From Paguma larvata (taxonomy: Eukaryota; Chordata; Mammalia; Carnivora; Viverridae): DNA of 64,000 nucleotides. Positions within the stretch are counted from its first letter, which is position 1. Each line of letters opens with the position of its first letter. Under the pieces are notes generated by a model. That model searched no databases. It was not told the DNA's origin and was given only the letters and a program-made list of their open reading frames with translations. The stretch is from the NCBI GenBank assembly GCA_030068075.1, contig CM057830.1:21050247-21114246 (forward strand), given 5' to 3'. Shown here in pieces: positions 11,660 through 23,874 of the stretch. A program made the position numbers and the translations under genes.

Positions 11660-12098
11660 TAATTTAATTTTTAAAATTAAGTCACATATGATTATATCTC
11701 ATAAAAATTAAAACTTTACATATGAAAAAAATCCTCTTGATTTTACCACAATTCCTGTCCTCTCCCAAAAGTAACTACTGCTATTAATTTGATATTTATA
11801 CCTTTAGATCTCTTCTGGGGATTTTAATATACTTATTAAAATACCTATAAGAAAAATAGTTTTTCTTAATTTTATAGGCAAATCCATCTGCAATTTTTCC
11901 CACTTAGCAATTTGTATTGAAGCTCTTGTCATTCTGTACTATGAAATATATCTCATTTATGTACAGGGGTACAGTGATGCAAGAGATATAAATGCAAATG
12001 TTTAGCAACTTCTATCCTAGTTGGTTGCTTATTATTTTAAGCTTTTAGAAAAAGTGCTGTTAGGAAGAATTTTGGTGCACTTGTATGATGATTTCTTT
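11660..12098. other. AT-rich pre-insertion flank of L1-A
   Basis: No recognisable repeat except faint resemblance to old L1 3' sequence near 11860-12000. It ends at the L1-A target-site duplication. Confidence 0.35.
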
Positions 12099-12113
12099 AA
12101 GAAATATGCATCA
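12099..12113. repeat. L1-A target-site duplication, left copy
   Basis: The 15 bases 'aagaaatatgcatca' are repeated perfectly at 18499-18513. The base pairs at the cut read TT|AAGAAA, a standard variant of the L1 endonuclease site. Confidence 0.95.
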
Positions 12114-13429
12114 GGCCAACATGGCAGAGGAGTAGGGGGACCCAGTATTTCCCTTGTCTTTTAAACTAAGAACAACTGAAACCAAAAGACCCTCGACTCC
12201 AAGAATCAGGGAGGAAAAGTGTGGCAGTCTACAAGGAACAGAAAGCGAAATCAGAAAACGCCCCAGAAACCGTGAGGTTAATCTGGGACAGATAAAACGA
12301 ACTGGGGGAGCTGAGCTGAGGGGAGGGTGAGCCGTATTTGGAGACAGCTGGGAAAGTGCTGATCAAGCAACACCCGAACGAGAGGGTCAGAGAGGGTGAG
12401 ACCACTATCATCCAGCCCCTAAATGCAGGGCTTTTGAAGAGAAGTTTGGTGGCAATCAGCAGCACTCCCCTTGCACCGCCGTTCCTGTGCTGCTAGGACG
12501 CGCATGCTGCCGGGACTGGCAGTGGGGACCCAGTCAGCCCGAGTTGCCGCTGCCTGCCGAGCACCTCTAACTCCAGCACAATTACAGCAAAATCGGGTGT
12601 AGCAGGCGGCTGCGTCACCGTCCAGAGAACCGCACTATGCTGGCGCCCGTGGTGGAGTGAGGACAGAAATAAAGGGGCGAATAGAAACTCCAGGACTGGT
12701 AACAAGGGACTGGAGGGACGCCATTGTTGTCTCTAAGCTGGGAATTCACCTCAAAAGCCATCCCTGTGGCAGTGGAGGTGGGACATGCCTACACCAAACC
12801 ATGAACCTTCTCACAGGAGTGACACCTTTCAGTGGGAGCTACAGACGCCAAGTTCAGACTGCTGCCTGGAGTAACTCCAGGTCATTTCATCTTTTTGAAA
12901 TATATCCTCCCCTTTCTCCTTACCGATCCCCACCCCTGAAGTGGCTATCCAGGGTACTGGCTGGCTTAAACAGTCTTTTAACCCACACTCTCAAGGCATG
13001 TTATACTCCTTCTGTACTTCCCTATGCCTCTCTCTGGAATAACCAGGCTGCATAAGTTCATCTGGGCAACATCTATCTTCATTCCTTTTTCCTTGCACCC
13101 CTCCTTACTCTGATTTCTCTCAGTCTGGATTAAGCCCTTTAGTCGCTCTACCTGGGCAAAGTCCAATTCCTTCTTCTCCCCGCACCTGTCATTATTCTCT
13201 CTGCATATGCTCTGCCACCAGCACACTGCTCACCCTGTGCTTAACGTGTAGCTGGTACTTCAGGACATTGCCCTCAGAGAGTCATTTGTTATTCTTTTCT
13301 CTGTTGTGAACTGCTTGTCTGTATCATTTGTCGGTACATTTGAGTATTTCTGTTTTCTGTTTGTGTGTCAGTCTGTTTTCCTTTCAGGGCGACCTCAAGA
13401 AACAATCCAAAACACACCTAGCCAAAATA
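12114..13429 (+). promoter_or_regulatory. L1-A 5'UTR / internal promoter region
   Basis: About 1.3 kb before ORF1. The part at 12440-12660 is GC- and CpG-rich ('gcaccgccgttcctg', 'ggacgcgcatgctgccggg', 'ggcggctgcgtcaccg'), in strong contrast to the AT-rich flanks. In L1s this region holds the internal RNA polymerase II promoter and is normally methylated. A good splice acceptor-like site, pyrimidine tract then 'tttcag|ggc', ends at 13387, 43 bases before the ORF1 start. Promoter function is inferred from the family. ORFs such as 12657-13055 are non-coding. Confidence 0.7.
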
Positions 13430-14317
13430 ATGAAACAAAAGAATTCTCCTCAAAAGCATCTACAGGAAGTAGTGACAGCTTAAGAATTGATGAAAACAGA
13501 TATAAGCAACATAACAGAACATAAATATAGAATGATAATCATAAAACTAATCGCTGGGCTTGAAAAAAGCACAGATGAATGTAAGGGGTCCCGCACGGCA
13601 GAGTTCAAGGACCTTAAAAACGGTCAGGAAGAATTTAAAAAGGCCTTCAATGAAGTACAAAGCAAATTGGGAGCAGCCACAGTGCGGATTGAAGAGGCAG
13701 AAGAGAGAGTAAGTATTAGAAGATAAAATTATGAAAAAAGAGGAAGCAGGTAAAAAGAGAGAGAAGCTGATCCAGGAACAAGAAAGGAGAATTCGAGAGC
13801 TGAGCGATGCACTCAAACAAAACAATATCCATATCATAGGAATTTCAGAGGAAGAAGAGAGAGAGAAAGGAGTCGAAGGGGTACTTGAACAAATCATTGC
13901 TGAGAACTTCCCCAACATGACGAAGGAAACGGGCATGGAAATCCAATAGGCACATAGAACACCCCTCAGACAGAACTTGAATAGACCTTCTGCACGACAC
14001 ATCATAGTAAAACTGGAAAAATATAAAGACAGAGAGAGAATCCTGAAAGCAGCTAGGGAAAAAAGGGCCTTAACATACAAAGGCAGACACATAGGGTTTT
14101 AGCAGACATATCTACAGAAACTTGGCAAGCCAGAAAGGAATGGCAGGATATCTTCAATGTGATGAGCAGGAAGGATATGCAACCAAGAATTCTGTATCCG
14201 GCTAGCCTGTCATTCAGAATAGAAGGAGAGATCAAGTTTTTCCTCAACAAACAAAAACTGAAGGAATTCATCACAAATAAGCCAACATTACAAGACATCC
14301 TGAGGGGCACTCTATGA
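13430..14317 (+). pseudogene. L1-A ORF1 (RNA-binding chaperone), broken
   Basis: L1 ORF1 protein coats L1 RNA as a trimer with a coiled coil, an RRM domain and a C-terminal domain. The start ATG at 13430 gives MKQKNSPQKHLQEV, matching the L1-B start. Total 296 codons, a normal length. A stop (TAA) sits at codon 18 (13481-13483); the same frame reopens and runs to 13726. There the frame is lost and continues from 13731 in the next frame, through the lysine/glutamate-rich coiled-coil region. A further TAG at 13947-13949 replaces a glutamate codon, and another in-frame stop lies near 14100. The C-terminal end reads ...DILRGTL, then TGA at 14315-14317. The 181-codon antisense ORF at 13547-14092 is a shadow. 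Confidence 0.9.
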
Positions 14318-14364
14318 AGGAAAGGTTGCAAAGAACACAAACTACCAGAGACATCCTTACAAGT

Positions 14365-17300
14365 ATGAAACCTACAGATAATACAGTGACTATAAGCCCA
14401 TGTTTTTCAATATTAACACTGAATGTAAATGGACTAAATGCGCCAATCAAAAGACACAGGGTAACAGAATGGATTAAAAAACAAGATCCATCTATTTGCT
14501 GTCTTCAAGAAACTCATCTTAAACCTGAGGACACCTTCAGATTGAACGTGAGGGGATGGAGAACTATCTACCATGCTACTAGAAGTCAGAAGAAAGCTGG
14601 AGTAGCCACACTTATATCAGGCAAACTAGACTTTAAAATGAACGATGTAATAAGAGATGAAGAAGGACATTATATAATAATCATGGGGAGCATCCAGCAG
14701 GAAGAGCTAACAATTATAAATATCTACGTGCCCAATTCGGGGCACCCAAATTTGTAAAACAACTAATTACAAACATAAGTAACTTAATCAATAAAAATGT
14801 CCTGATAGTAGGGGACCTTAACACTCCACTCTCAGCATTGGATAGATCCACTAAACAGAAAATCGCCACAGAAACAATGACCCTGAACGACACATTAGAA
14901 CAGATGGGCCTAACAGACATCTTTAGGGTCCTTCATCCAGAAGCAAAGGAATTTACATTATTCTCAACTGCACACAGTACATTTTCCAAGACAGACCACA
15001 TTCTGGGGCACAAGGAAACTCTGAATAAATATAACAGAATTGAGATCATACTGAGCACACTGTCAGACCACTATGCTTTGAAACTGGAAATCAACCACAG
15101 GGAAAAGGCTGGAAAATCCCCAAAAACATGGAGGCTAAGGAACAACCAACTAAAAGATGAGTGGGTCAACCAAGCAATCAGAGAAGATATTAAAAAATAC
15201 ATGGAAACAAATGAAAATGAAAATACAATAATCCAAATGCTCTGGGATGCGGCAAAGTCAGTCCTGAGAGGGAAATATATTGGAATCCAGGCCCACCTCA
15301 AGAAACAAGAAAAATCAATGACACAAATTCTAACAACACGCCTAAAAGAACTAGAAGCAGAACAGCTAAAACAACCCAAACCCAGCAGAAAGAAAGAAAT
15401 AACAAAGATCAGAGCACAAATTAATCATATGGAAACAGAAAAGGTAGTGGAACAGAACAATGAAACCAAGAGCTGGTACTTTGAGAAAAAAAAAAAAAAA
15501 TAGACAAACCTCTAGCCAGGCTTTTCAAAAAGAAAAGAGAGAGAACTCAAATAGATCAAATCACGAATGAAAAGGAAGTAATTACAACCAATCCCTTAGA
15601 AATACAAGCAATCATCAGAGAATACTATGAAAAATTATATGCCACCAAACTCACAACCTGGAAGAAATGGACAAATTCCTAAATAACCATACACTACCAA
15701 AACTCAAACAGGAAGAAATAGAAAATTTGAACAGACCCATAACTAGTGAAGAAATTGAATCAGTTATCAAAAATCTCCCATCGAATAAAAGCCCTGGACC
15801 AGATGGCTTCCCTGGGGAATTTTACCAGACATTTAAAACAGAGTTAATTCCTATCCTCCTCAAGCTGTTCCAAAAAATTGAGACGAAAGGAAAACTCCTG
15901 GACTCATTCTATGAAGCCAGCATCACTATGATTACCAAATCAGATAGAGACTCAGCAAAGAAAGAGAATTAGGGACAATATCCCTGATGAATATGGATAC
16001 AAAAATTCTCAATAAGATACTAGCAGATCGAATCCAACAGCATATAAAAAGAATTATTCACCATGGTCAAGCAGGATTCATCCCTGGGTTGCTGGGCTGG
16101 TTCAATATTCGCAAATCAACCAATGTGATAAATCACATTAACAAAAGAAAAGATAAGAATCATATGATCCTGTCAATAGATGCAGAAAAAGCATTTGACA
16201 AAATACAACACCCTTTCCTAATAAAAACCCTCGAGAAAGTCAGGATAGAAGGAACATACTTACACATCATAAAAGCCATATATGAAAAGCCCACAGCTAA
16301 TATCATCCTCAATGGGGAAAAATTGAGAGCCTTCCCCCTAAGATCAGGAACACGACAGGGGTGTCCACTCTCGCCACTGCTATTTAACTTAGTGTTGGAA
16401 GTCCTAGCATCAGGAATCACAACAAAACAAAATAAAAGGCATCAATATTGGCAAAGAGGAAGTCAAACTTTCACTTTTTGCAGATGAAATGATACTTTAC
16501 ATGAAAAACCTGACAGAATCCACCAAAACCCTCCAAGAACTGATCCATGAATTCAGCAAAGTTGCAGGGTACAAAATCAATGTACAGAAATCAGTGGCAT
16601 TTCTATACACCAACAATGAAGCAACAGAAAGAGAAATAAAGAAGTTAATCCTTTTCACAATTGCAACAAAAACCATAAAATACTTAGGAATAAACCTAAC
16701 GAAAGATATGAAAGACCTCTATGCTGAAAACTATAAAAAACTTATGAAGGAAATTGAAGAAGACACAAGGAAATGGAAAAACATCCCATGCTCATGGATT
16801 GGAAGAATAAATATCGTTAAAATGGCAATACTACCCAAAGCAATCTACAAATTCAATGCAATCACAATTAAAATTGCACCAGCATTCTTCCCAAAGCTAG
16901 AGCAAACAATCCTAAAATTTGTATGGAACCACAAAAGAACCCGAATAGCCTAAGTAATACTGAAGAATAAAACCAAGGCAGGAGGCATCACAATCCCAGA
17001 CTTTAACCTCTACTACAAAGTGGTAGTCATCAAGACAGTATGGGATTGGCACAAAAACAGACACATAGACCAATGGAATAGAATAGAAAACTCAGAAATT
17101 GACCTGCAAGTATATGGCCAACTAATCTTTGACAAAGCGGGAAAGAGTATCCAATGGAAAAAAGACAGCCTCTTTAACAAATGGTGCTGGGAATAGACAA
17201 CAAATAACAAATGGACATCATGCAGAAGAATGAAACTAGACCACTTCCTTACACCACTCACAAAATAAACTCTAAATGGATAAAAGATCTGAATGTGAGA

Positions 17301-18060
17301 CAGGAAACCATCAAAAACCTGGAGGAGAAAGCAGCAAATTGCCTCTTTGACCTAAGACGCACGAATTTCTTACTCAACACATCTCCAAAGGCAAGGGAAT
17401 TAAAAGCAAAGATGAACTACTGGGACCTCATCAAGATAAAAAGCTTCTGCACGGCAAAAGAAACAACCAACAAAATGGATAGGCAACCAACAGAATGGGA
17501 AAACATCATTGCAAATGACATATGGGATAAAGAACTAGTATCTAAAATCTATAAAGAACTTACCAAACTCCACACCTGAAAAATGAAAAATCCAGTGAAG
17601 AAATGGGCAGAAGATATGAACAGACACTTCTCCAAAGAAGACATCCAAATGGCAAACAGACACATGAAACGATGCTCAATGTCACTCACCATCAGGGAAA
17701 TACAAATCAAAACCACACTGAGATACCACCTCACACCAGTCAGAGTGGCTAAAATGAACAAATCAGGAAACTATAGATGCTGGAGAGGATGTGGAGAAAC
17801 AGGCACCCTCTTGCACTGTTGGTGGGAATGCAAACTGGTGCAGCCACTCTGGAGAACGGTGTGGAGGTTCCTCAAAAAAATGAAAATAGATTTACCCTAT
17901 GACCCAGCAATAGCACTGTTAGGAATCTACCCACGGGATACAGGCCTGCTGGTGCATAGGGGCACGTGCACCCTGATGTTCATAGCAGCACTTTCGACAA
18001 TAGCCAAATCATGGAAAGAGACTAAGTGTCCATCAACTGATGAATGGATAAAGAAGAGGT

Positions 18061-18106
<46 letters not shown>

Positions 18107-18232
18107 ATGGAACACTATGCAGCAATGAGAAAGAATGAAATCTGGCCATGTGTGGCAACATGGATGGATCTGGAGGATATTATGCTGAGTGAAATAAGTC
18201 AGGCAGAGAAAGATGCCGTATGTTCCCACGCA
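14365..18232 (+). pseudogene. L1-A ORF2 (endonuclease-reverse transcriptase), broken
   Basis: ORF2 protein nicks target DNA and copies L1 RNA there. ATG at 14365 opens the endonuclease domain, with LNVNGLNAPIKRHRV and CLQETHLK visible and a SDH triad at about 15064. A one-base loss in a G run near 14740 ends the first frame at 14755-14757; the next runs to 15503, where an A-rich run shifts frame; one base is missing near 15655; more breaks follow at 15970 and 16485. The reverse-transcriptase part shows [13 protein letters not shown] (about 15790) and a polymerase box at 16477-16488 reading FADE where the family has FADD. The C-terminal cysteine region ([18 protein letters not shown], about 17780) is intact. 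A TA microsatellite at 18063 breaks the frame again before the end. Confidence 0.93.
18063..18106. repeat. (TA)18(CA)4 microsatellite in L1-A ORF2
   Basis: Eighteen TA units and four CA units. The same place in L1-B (about 53928) has only 'tttatatatacaa'. The tract therefore grew from a short seed in the L1 coding sequence, and the reading frame differs before and after it. Confidence 0.95.
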
Positions 18233-18498
18233 TAGGTAGGCTTTGGGAGACCTAACAGAAAACCAGGGAGGAGGGGAAAAGGGGAAGGAAGAAAAAAAAA
18301 AAGCAACAGAGAGGAAGGAAGACATAACATAAGAGACTCTCAAAGACTAAGAACAAACTGAGGGAAGAGGGGGGTGTGGGAGGGGGGAGAGTGGGTGATG
18401 GGTACAGAGGAGGGCACTTGTTGGGATGAGCACTGGGTGTTGTATGGAAACCAATTTGACAATAAATTATTCACAAAAAAAGACCAATTTAAAAAAAA
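18233..18498 (+). other. L1-A 3'UTR and poly-A tail
   Basis: A G-rich polypurine tract (about 18363-18400) has four or more G3+ runs with short loops, a G-quadruplex pattern typical of L1 3'UTRs. AATAAA near 18461 is followed by 'ttattcacaaaaaaagacc' and then the A tail, so the tail is interrupted by a short non-A insert. Confidence 0.8.
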
Positions 18499-18513
18499 AA
18501 GAAATATGCATCA
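18499..18513. repeat. L1-A target-site duplication, right copy
   Basis: Perfect match to 12099-12113; the first two A bases cannot be separated from the L1 tail. Confidence 0.95.
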
Positions 18514-18519
18514 AGCACC

Positions 18520-18680
18520 ATGTAATGCAAAAAAGGTATTATTATTTCCTTACTGCTCTGAAGGTAAAAAGTTCACACAACTAGTCTAAGTTCACACAAC
18601 TAGTAAGTGCTAGATCTGGGCCTTCCACACATCTTATCAGGCATCAGGATCAATGTTCTTAACCACTGTTCTCTAATCCT
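18520..18680 (-). repeat. MIR SINE (minus) with small tandem duplication
   Basis: 'attattatttccttactgct', 'agttcacacaactagtaagt' and 'ttcttaaccactgttct' are the inverted MIR core. The block 'agttcacacaactagt' is duplicated with a 20-base period (18568-18583 and 18588-18603). Confidence 0.65.
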
Positions 18681-19640
18681 CAATTTTAAACAAAATAACT
18701 AAAGAATCAAACTGTAGTCACATTTAAATTTCAATACATGCTGTTCATTTGCCTCTAGAAAGGCAACAGCAATTTACATCTACACTTACATTTTTTGTTG
18801 ATATTTTCCTGGCATATCCTTGCAAGGGAAATAACTGGCATTAAGTAAAACCGTATAGATCGTCTGTTACTGATGACAGTTAGAACCTGTGCCTTAATGC
18901 TATTGTGAGATAGGGCTTAGTAGGTGTTATCTCTGGAGGAAAAGAAAATAGTCTCCTTAAAGTGAACAGGGATGTGTTCCATTCTCACTCACCTCCTATC
19001 TCTTTAACTATGCTTTCAAGATTTTATAATGGTTTTGAATATACTCTCTGTTTACTTCACTATTCTCATTGGTCCTGCTTCTGGTATAGGAAATAGAAGG
19101 GTGAGCACTCTCATCAACTGAAAAGATGATTCTGTTGCCATGTATGTGTTTATTTTGTTATCATATATATTTAAGTGGCTATAACAAAACACTGGATCCA
19201 CTCTCTAATTACTATCTGAAATAATGGCTTCTGATTAACTATTTCTAAACCAATCATTATACACAGGTATATACACAGGTATAAATCATTATACCTGTTA
19301 GATATCATGCATCATTTAGCTCACAGAAAACCAGTCTACAAAAAACCGACAAATTAATTACCTAGTAATACATACTGCTCATGGTTAAAATACATTTGGG
19401 TGTTAAGACACATTTTTAATGGTTGACTTTGCCATTTTGTTATTTGGAAATAAATTATTTGTACTTCTGTGCAAATGAAATTTCAGTTAAAAATTTAACT
19501 GATCAAATTTAACCCAAAGGTAATGTTGTTTTTCCTCTGTTTTTATTTTCTGAATCACTTTGTGTATGACAGAAGCTATGTTCCCTTGAATAATAACTAA
19601 TAGAAAAATCCTATAATCCCAGTGCTTTATTGGAATGCTT
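18681..19640. other. No gene; AT-rich with a palindrome
   Basis: No repeat family is recognised. A perfect hairpin, 'acaggtataa' at 19275-19284 and 'ttatacctgt' at 19289-19298, has a 4-base loop. Confidence 0.35.
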
Positions 19641-20990
19641 CATTTTGACTGATTCATTTTTAAGATTTTTTTCCATTTTTTATTATGAGTTTCACTTTCT
19701 AGGTTAAAATTCTAAGCCATACTTTTATATACTATTTTTATTTTTAACATTTTTGTCAAATATCTAGTTTTTCATGGTATTCTTCATATTTTAAATAGTC
19801 ACTACATATTAAGTTACTGACTCTTCCCTGGGCTGAGCTATTCATCTGGCTGTTTCATAGATCTTCTATTTCTTGGCTGATATTTTTTGTTTCATTTGTT
19901 TTAAGCATTGCTCACTGTAACATTTTTATGAGAGCTGCTTTAAAATCCTTGTTGGATAATTCCAGCATCTGAGTTATCTTGGCACTGGCATCTCTTGTTT
20001 ATCTTTCTCATTCTGGTTGTAATTTTACTGGTTCTCGGTTGTGACTAGAGATTTCCCATTGTGTCCTGAATATTAAGAAATTAATATTAAGAAATATTAA
20101 GAAATTCTGGATCCTATTTAAATGTTTAATTTTAGTAGTCAGTTACCCTGTTTAGGTTAGCAAGTAGGTCCCGGCCTACTTTTGAGGGCTGTGGATCCAA
20201 TGACACTTTCCAGACCCTTTGCAGTGCTATTCTAGTCTACTCCATTTATGAAGTCTGCTCAGAACTTTCTATGCAAGTTTAAAGAATCCCTTTCTCCTAC
20301 TTCTTCCTCTCTGAGATTCTCCAATACCCTAGTTGAGAATATGAGAGCTTCACCTGCCACCACCATGAAAATGTCAAGTCTGGACTCCCTACTCAGTCTC
20401 TGCTGACCCCACATAGGGTGTATGTGTGTGTGTGTGGGGGGGGGGGGACTGGAGGGCATTTGTGGTATTCGGTTGAGTTTGGGCAATTATTTGTCAAAAA
20501 AGTGTCTGTCATCCTAAGCTGCCCTTTTCCTTATCTTTTGACTGTGAAAACAGGCTTTTCTTTGGCCTGTTTGGCTATGTGACTGTTTAGTGTTCCAAGA
20601 TACAGATTAATTCAGTGTTCAGGTTAGGATATATATATTTAAAAAAAAAAAAAAAGAAGAAAGAAAAAAACAAAAACAAAAACAAAAATGGAGAACTTGT
20701 CATCATGCCATTCCTCAAGATGAGAGATTCCCCAGCCAGACATCCCTCTTCTTGCCACCTTTGAGAGTACTCTTATAGTTATTTGTTATAATTTTTATAG
20801 AGGTTTTAGTTGTACTTTATCAGGGAGAAGCAGGGGAAAATAAATCTATTCCAACCTTTCTCTAACCAGGAACCCAAGACGTAACCTTTTGAGTCATGTT
20901 TTTTCACATAGCATAATTCTTGGGTCTCATTCATATTGTAATATGTATCGAAGACCTTGCTGTTATGAAGAGATTTACTTTAGAGCTCTA
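19641..20990 (-). mobile_element. Ancient L1M 3' end (minus)
   Basis: The plus strand reads an inverted old L1 3'UTR ('tgttggataattccagcatc', 'ctggttctcggttgtgacta', 'ctggatcctatttaaatg', 'agttgtactttatcaggga') and then the end of ORF2 ('tttcacatagcataattctt'). It holds a (GT)n-(G)12 tract at about 20420-20449, an A-rich run at 20641-20687, and three close copies of 'atattaagaaat' around 20070-20105. Confidence 0.6.
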
Positions 20991-22390
20991 TCTTCACGAA
21001 AATTAATTATTTAAACCTCTGTGGCACCATATCAGTTCTTACTGTATTTGTGTTCCCTATTCTTTGTCGATACTTTGGCAGTAGACCCCCGCCTTTTTTA
21101 TTCTGAGATTGCCTTATATTGATTTGAAAGTTTTAAATTTATTTCATCCAACATTTCTATATCTTTGCATTTGCCATATGAATGGGAATGGAAGGGGATT
21201 TGCATTAGTTCAATTTGCTAAGATTGTAAACTGCATCAAATCCCTTATGTAATAAAGCGAAGTATACATAATAAACAATTACTTTTTATAGAGAAAAGTA
21301 TAATATGGAAGTATGTCACTTACTTTATTTCATTTGACCCATACTACAATGATATGAAGTCAAAGTAGTAAAGGGAAAGTAATAAAGGGTAGATTTTTTT
21401 ATTGACAATTTTCTGGTAGGCATCAAATATATCGGGATAATTTTGGTTAGGCATTCAATCAGAATGTAAAAGAAGGCAGAATGTAACGCAAGTCTCATGT
21501 TTCTTACTCCATATTCTTTGTGCTTCAATTTACTGCTAAATAAAATAGAGCTTTGCCAAATTAAACTTTGAATACCATGCATACAAGTAAATACATAAAA
21601 TTTTAATATAAAAAGAACAAAGGAAGTTTAATTTAGCTGAAATACAAAAGCCTGTTGAAATCTCTATTAAAATACTGTTGAAGATGTATATTATTACATT
21701 TTACTTTATAATTTTACTAATTAAAATTTCTCCAACTGTACTGTACAATCAGCTTCATATTAGAGTTATTTTTACAAGGATGCATATTCCCCTTGGAGCA
21801 GCCTAGCTTTGTAGCTTTTTGCTACATAAATATTCTTGGAAAGAGAAGTGTAAAATAGGGCACTTTGTGCTTCCCTTGCAAAACATGTAGAAACAGAAGA
21901 AACCCAGAGACAGAATTGTCACCCAACACTGAATAAATGGGAATGGAAAATGTAGTTTCCAGTACACATCCCCTGAGGTACATGCTACATACAGCACAGA
22001 ATGTCAGTAAGACAACTAAAACACAACAGACATTACCTGTCACAGTTTGAAGGATGAAGACCATTTGTAAATGGCTAACATTTGCTCAGTGGCTTAGATA
22101 AAATAGACTGGCAGTCATAATTTTGGATTAAAACATGTATAATGCTGTTAACTAATATTTGAGCTATTTTAGATAGAAAGCTGATTCTTGTTAATATGCC
22201 CACATCCAGATGCTTGCATTTGGATATTCCAATGAAATTAACAGAGTTGGCTTACAGTCAACATCCACATTTGTAAGAACTCAGTTTCTCAAGCTAAACG
22301 GCTTTGCTTTTTTCCAGTTATTTATTCAGAAAGATGATATAATAAAATGTATATTTCCAAAGCAACATCTTTGCTGTAGTTTAGAAACAG
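20991..22390. other. No gene; AT-rich, nothing recognised
   Basis: Two overlapping minus ORFs (21803-22064) look hydrophobic but have no start context, splice sites or family resemblance. I see no insertion hallmarks. Confidence 0.35.
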
Positions 22391-22609
22391 GTTGGGGCCC
22401 CTAGGTGGCTCAGTTGGTTGAGCGGCCGACTTTGGCTCAGGTCATGATCTCACCGTCTGTGAGTTCGAGTCCCGCATTGGGCTCTGTGCTGATCGCTCAT
22501 CAGAGCCTGGAGCCTGCTTTGGATTCTGTGTCTCCCTCTCTCTCTCTGCCCTTTCCCTGCTCATGCTCTGTCTCTAGGTCTCTCAAAAATAAATAAACGT
22601 TAAAAAAAA
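22391..22609 (+). mobile_element. Cat tRNA-Lys SINE (plus)
   Basis: Head 'ggggcccctaggtggctcag', B-box-like 'gagttcgagtcccgc', CT segment, tail 'aaaaataaataaacgtt'. Target duplication 'tttagaaaca' occurs on both sides (ending 22389 and 22619). The plus-strand ORF at 22405 is SINE-derived. Confidence 0.93.
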
Positions 22610-23874
22610 TTTAGAAACATGTGCGTGTGTCTGTGTGTGTGCGTCTGTTTTACATGCCTATAATTTTTGCATGTTAAATAATATATTTAAAGTCCACAGA
22701 ACAGTGCTTTTCCTTTTAGATTATTTTGATGATAGTATCTTCTTTATCTTATGAGAATAGTAATTGATGTATTTAGTTCGACCTAGTTCTTCATAAGAGC
22801 TATTTTAGGTTTTGGATAAGAAATTACTAAGTAATTATGTTTCCAGAATGATATCCTTTGATCCCACAATCATTGATCACCAAAATGCCTCTCAATACAA
22901 GCCATCTCCAAGTGGGTTTGGGGGTGTAGGAAAAGTACATGAGTTAGAGTCACAGCTAACTACGTGATATTTACCTCTCAAGAGAAAAAAAAAAAAAAGA
23001 GGGAGGACAAGTAGGGGGAGAATGACATGGTAAGACACAGTCTATAATACATTACTTACAACAGTTGTCCCTATGCAGCTACAATGCCTAAAGCCTGAGG
23101 ATATAAACTCCAAAAATCCTACATTCTAGAAAGTTTTAATTACTTTCCTACCATCTTCTTAGCCACCAGCAGTTACTGTATGTCATGACCTAATTCTAAC
23201 AAGGTTGGTAAGCAATTCTCAGTTTTATATCAAGACCTAGTAAAGGTGGGTTTTGTTAAAACAGTTTCCCCCTGGCACTCAATATACAGTCTATATTCTT
23301 TTTTTTTTAGAGAAAAATAACTTTAAAAAAATATATATATATGTATATATATATATAGTATTACTTACAAAAGCCCGATATGATCACACAAGTTTTACAT
23401 ATTTTTCACCATGCCTGCACACATGTTAAACCACCACCCCTCCCCATAGATACACAACCAAAGTACGAAGAGATGCCAAAATTCTATTGTAAAAATATTC
23501 TATCAGAAAGTGTTAGTTTTTCTCAGGTTTGTACCACTCATTTTTCACATATTGCCTATTCAGTATTTTGTAAAGCCACTAAAAAATTTTGCTAAGTCAA
23601 AATCAACATTGTGTGAAACTAAAAAGTTTTAGCAATTGGAATATTTGGAATATTTTTGCATATTCTCATAAAACAGTTATTGTTAGTATTCTTACATTGT
23701 TAGTATATATTATGAATAAACAGGTATTATGAACATTTAAATTGTCTAAAATATAATTCACTGTTATGACCTAGATTCTCTGATCCTTTTTTCTTCCCCT
23801 CTGCTATTACTCATGATCACAAGGCTATGTACCTATCCCCTCAATAAAAATGTTTAAGTGCAGGTAAAATACGA
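22610..23874. other. No gene; simple repeats
   Basis: A GT-rich run at 22620-22650, an A16-type run at about 22985-22999 and an AT microsatellite at 23328-23357 are the only structures I see. Confidence 0.4.

Larger units (their letters stand above)
12114..18498 (+). mobile_element. L1-A: full-length felid L1
   Basis: A 6.4-kb insertion between perfect 15-bp duplications, ending in a poly-A tail. Order: CpG-rich 5'UTR (12114-13429), ORF1 (13430-14317), a 47-base gap, ORF2 (14365 to about 18230), polypurine 3'UTR with AATAAA near 18460, tail. The first bases ('ccaacatggcagaggagtag') match the start of L1-B, so the 5' end is complete. ORF1 and ORF2 carry several stops and frameshifts, and a reverse-transcriptase active-site residue is changed, so this copy cannot move itself. 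Perfect duplications suggest a later insertion than the other old L1 pieces here. Confidence 0.95.

Noticed and set aside
13547..14092. 181-codon minus-strand ORF
   Set aside because: It is antisense to L1-A ORF1; the serine/leucine-rich product follows from the lysine/glutamate-rich sense codons.
17927..18343. 138-codon minus-strand ORF with YIYIYI repeat
   Set aside because: Antisense to the TA microsatellite and polypurine tract of L1-A.
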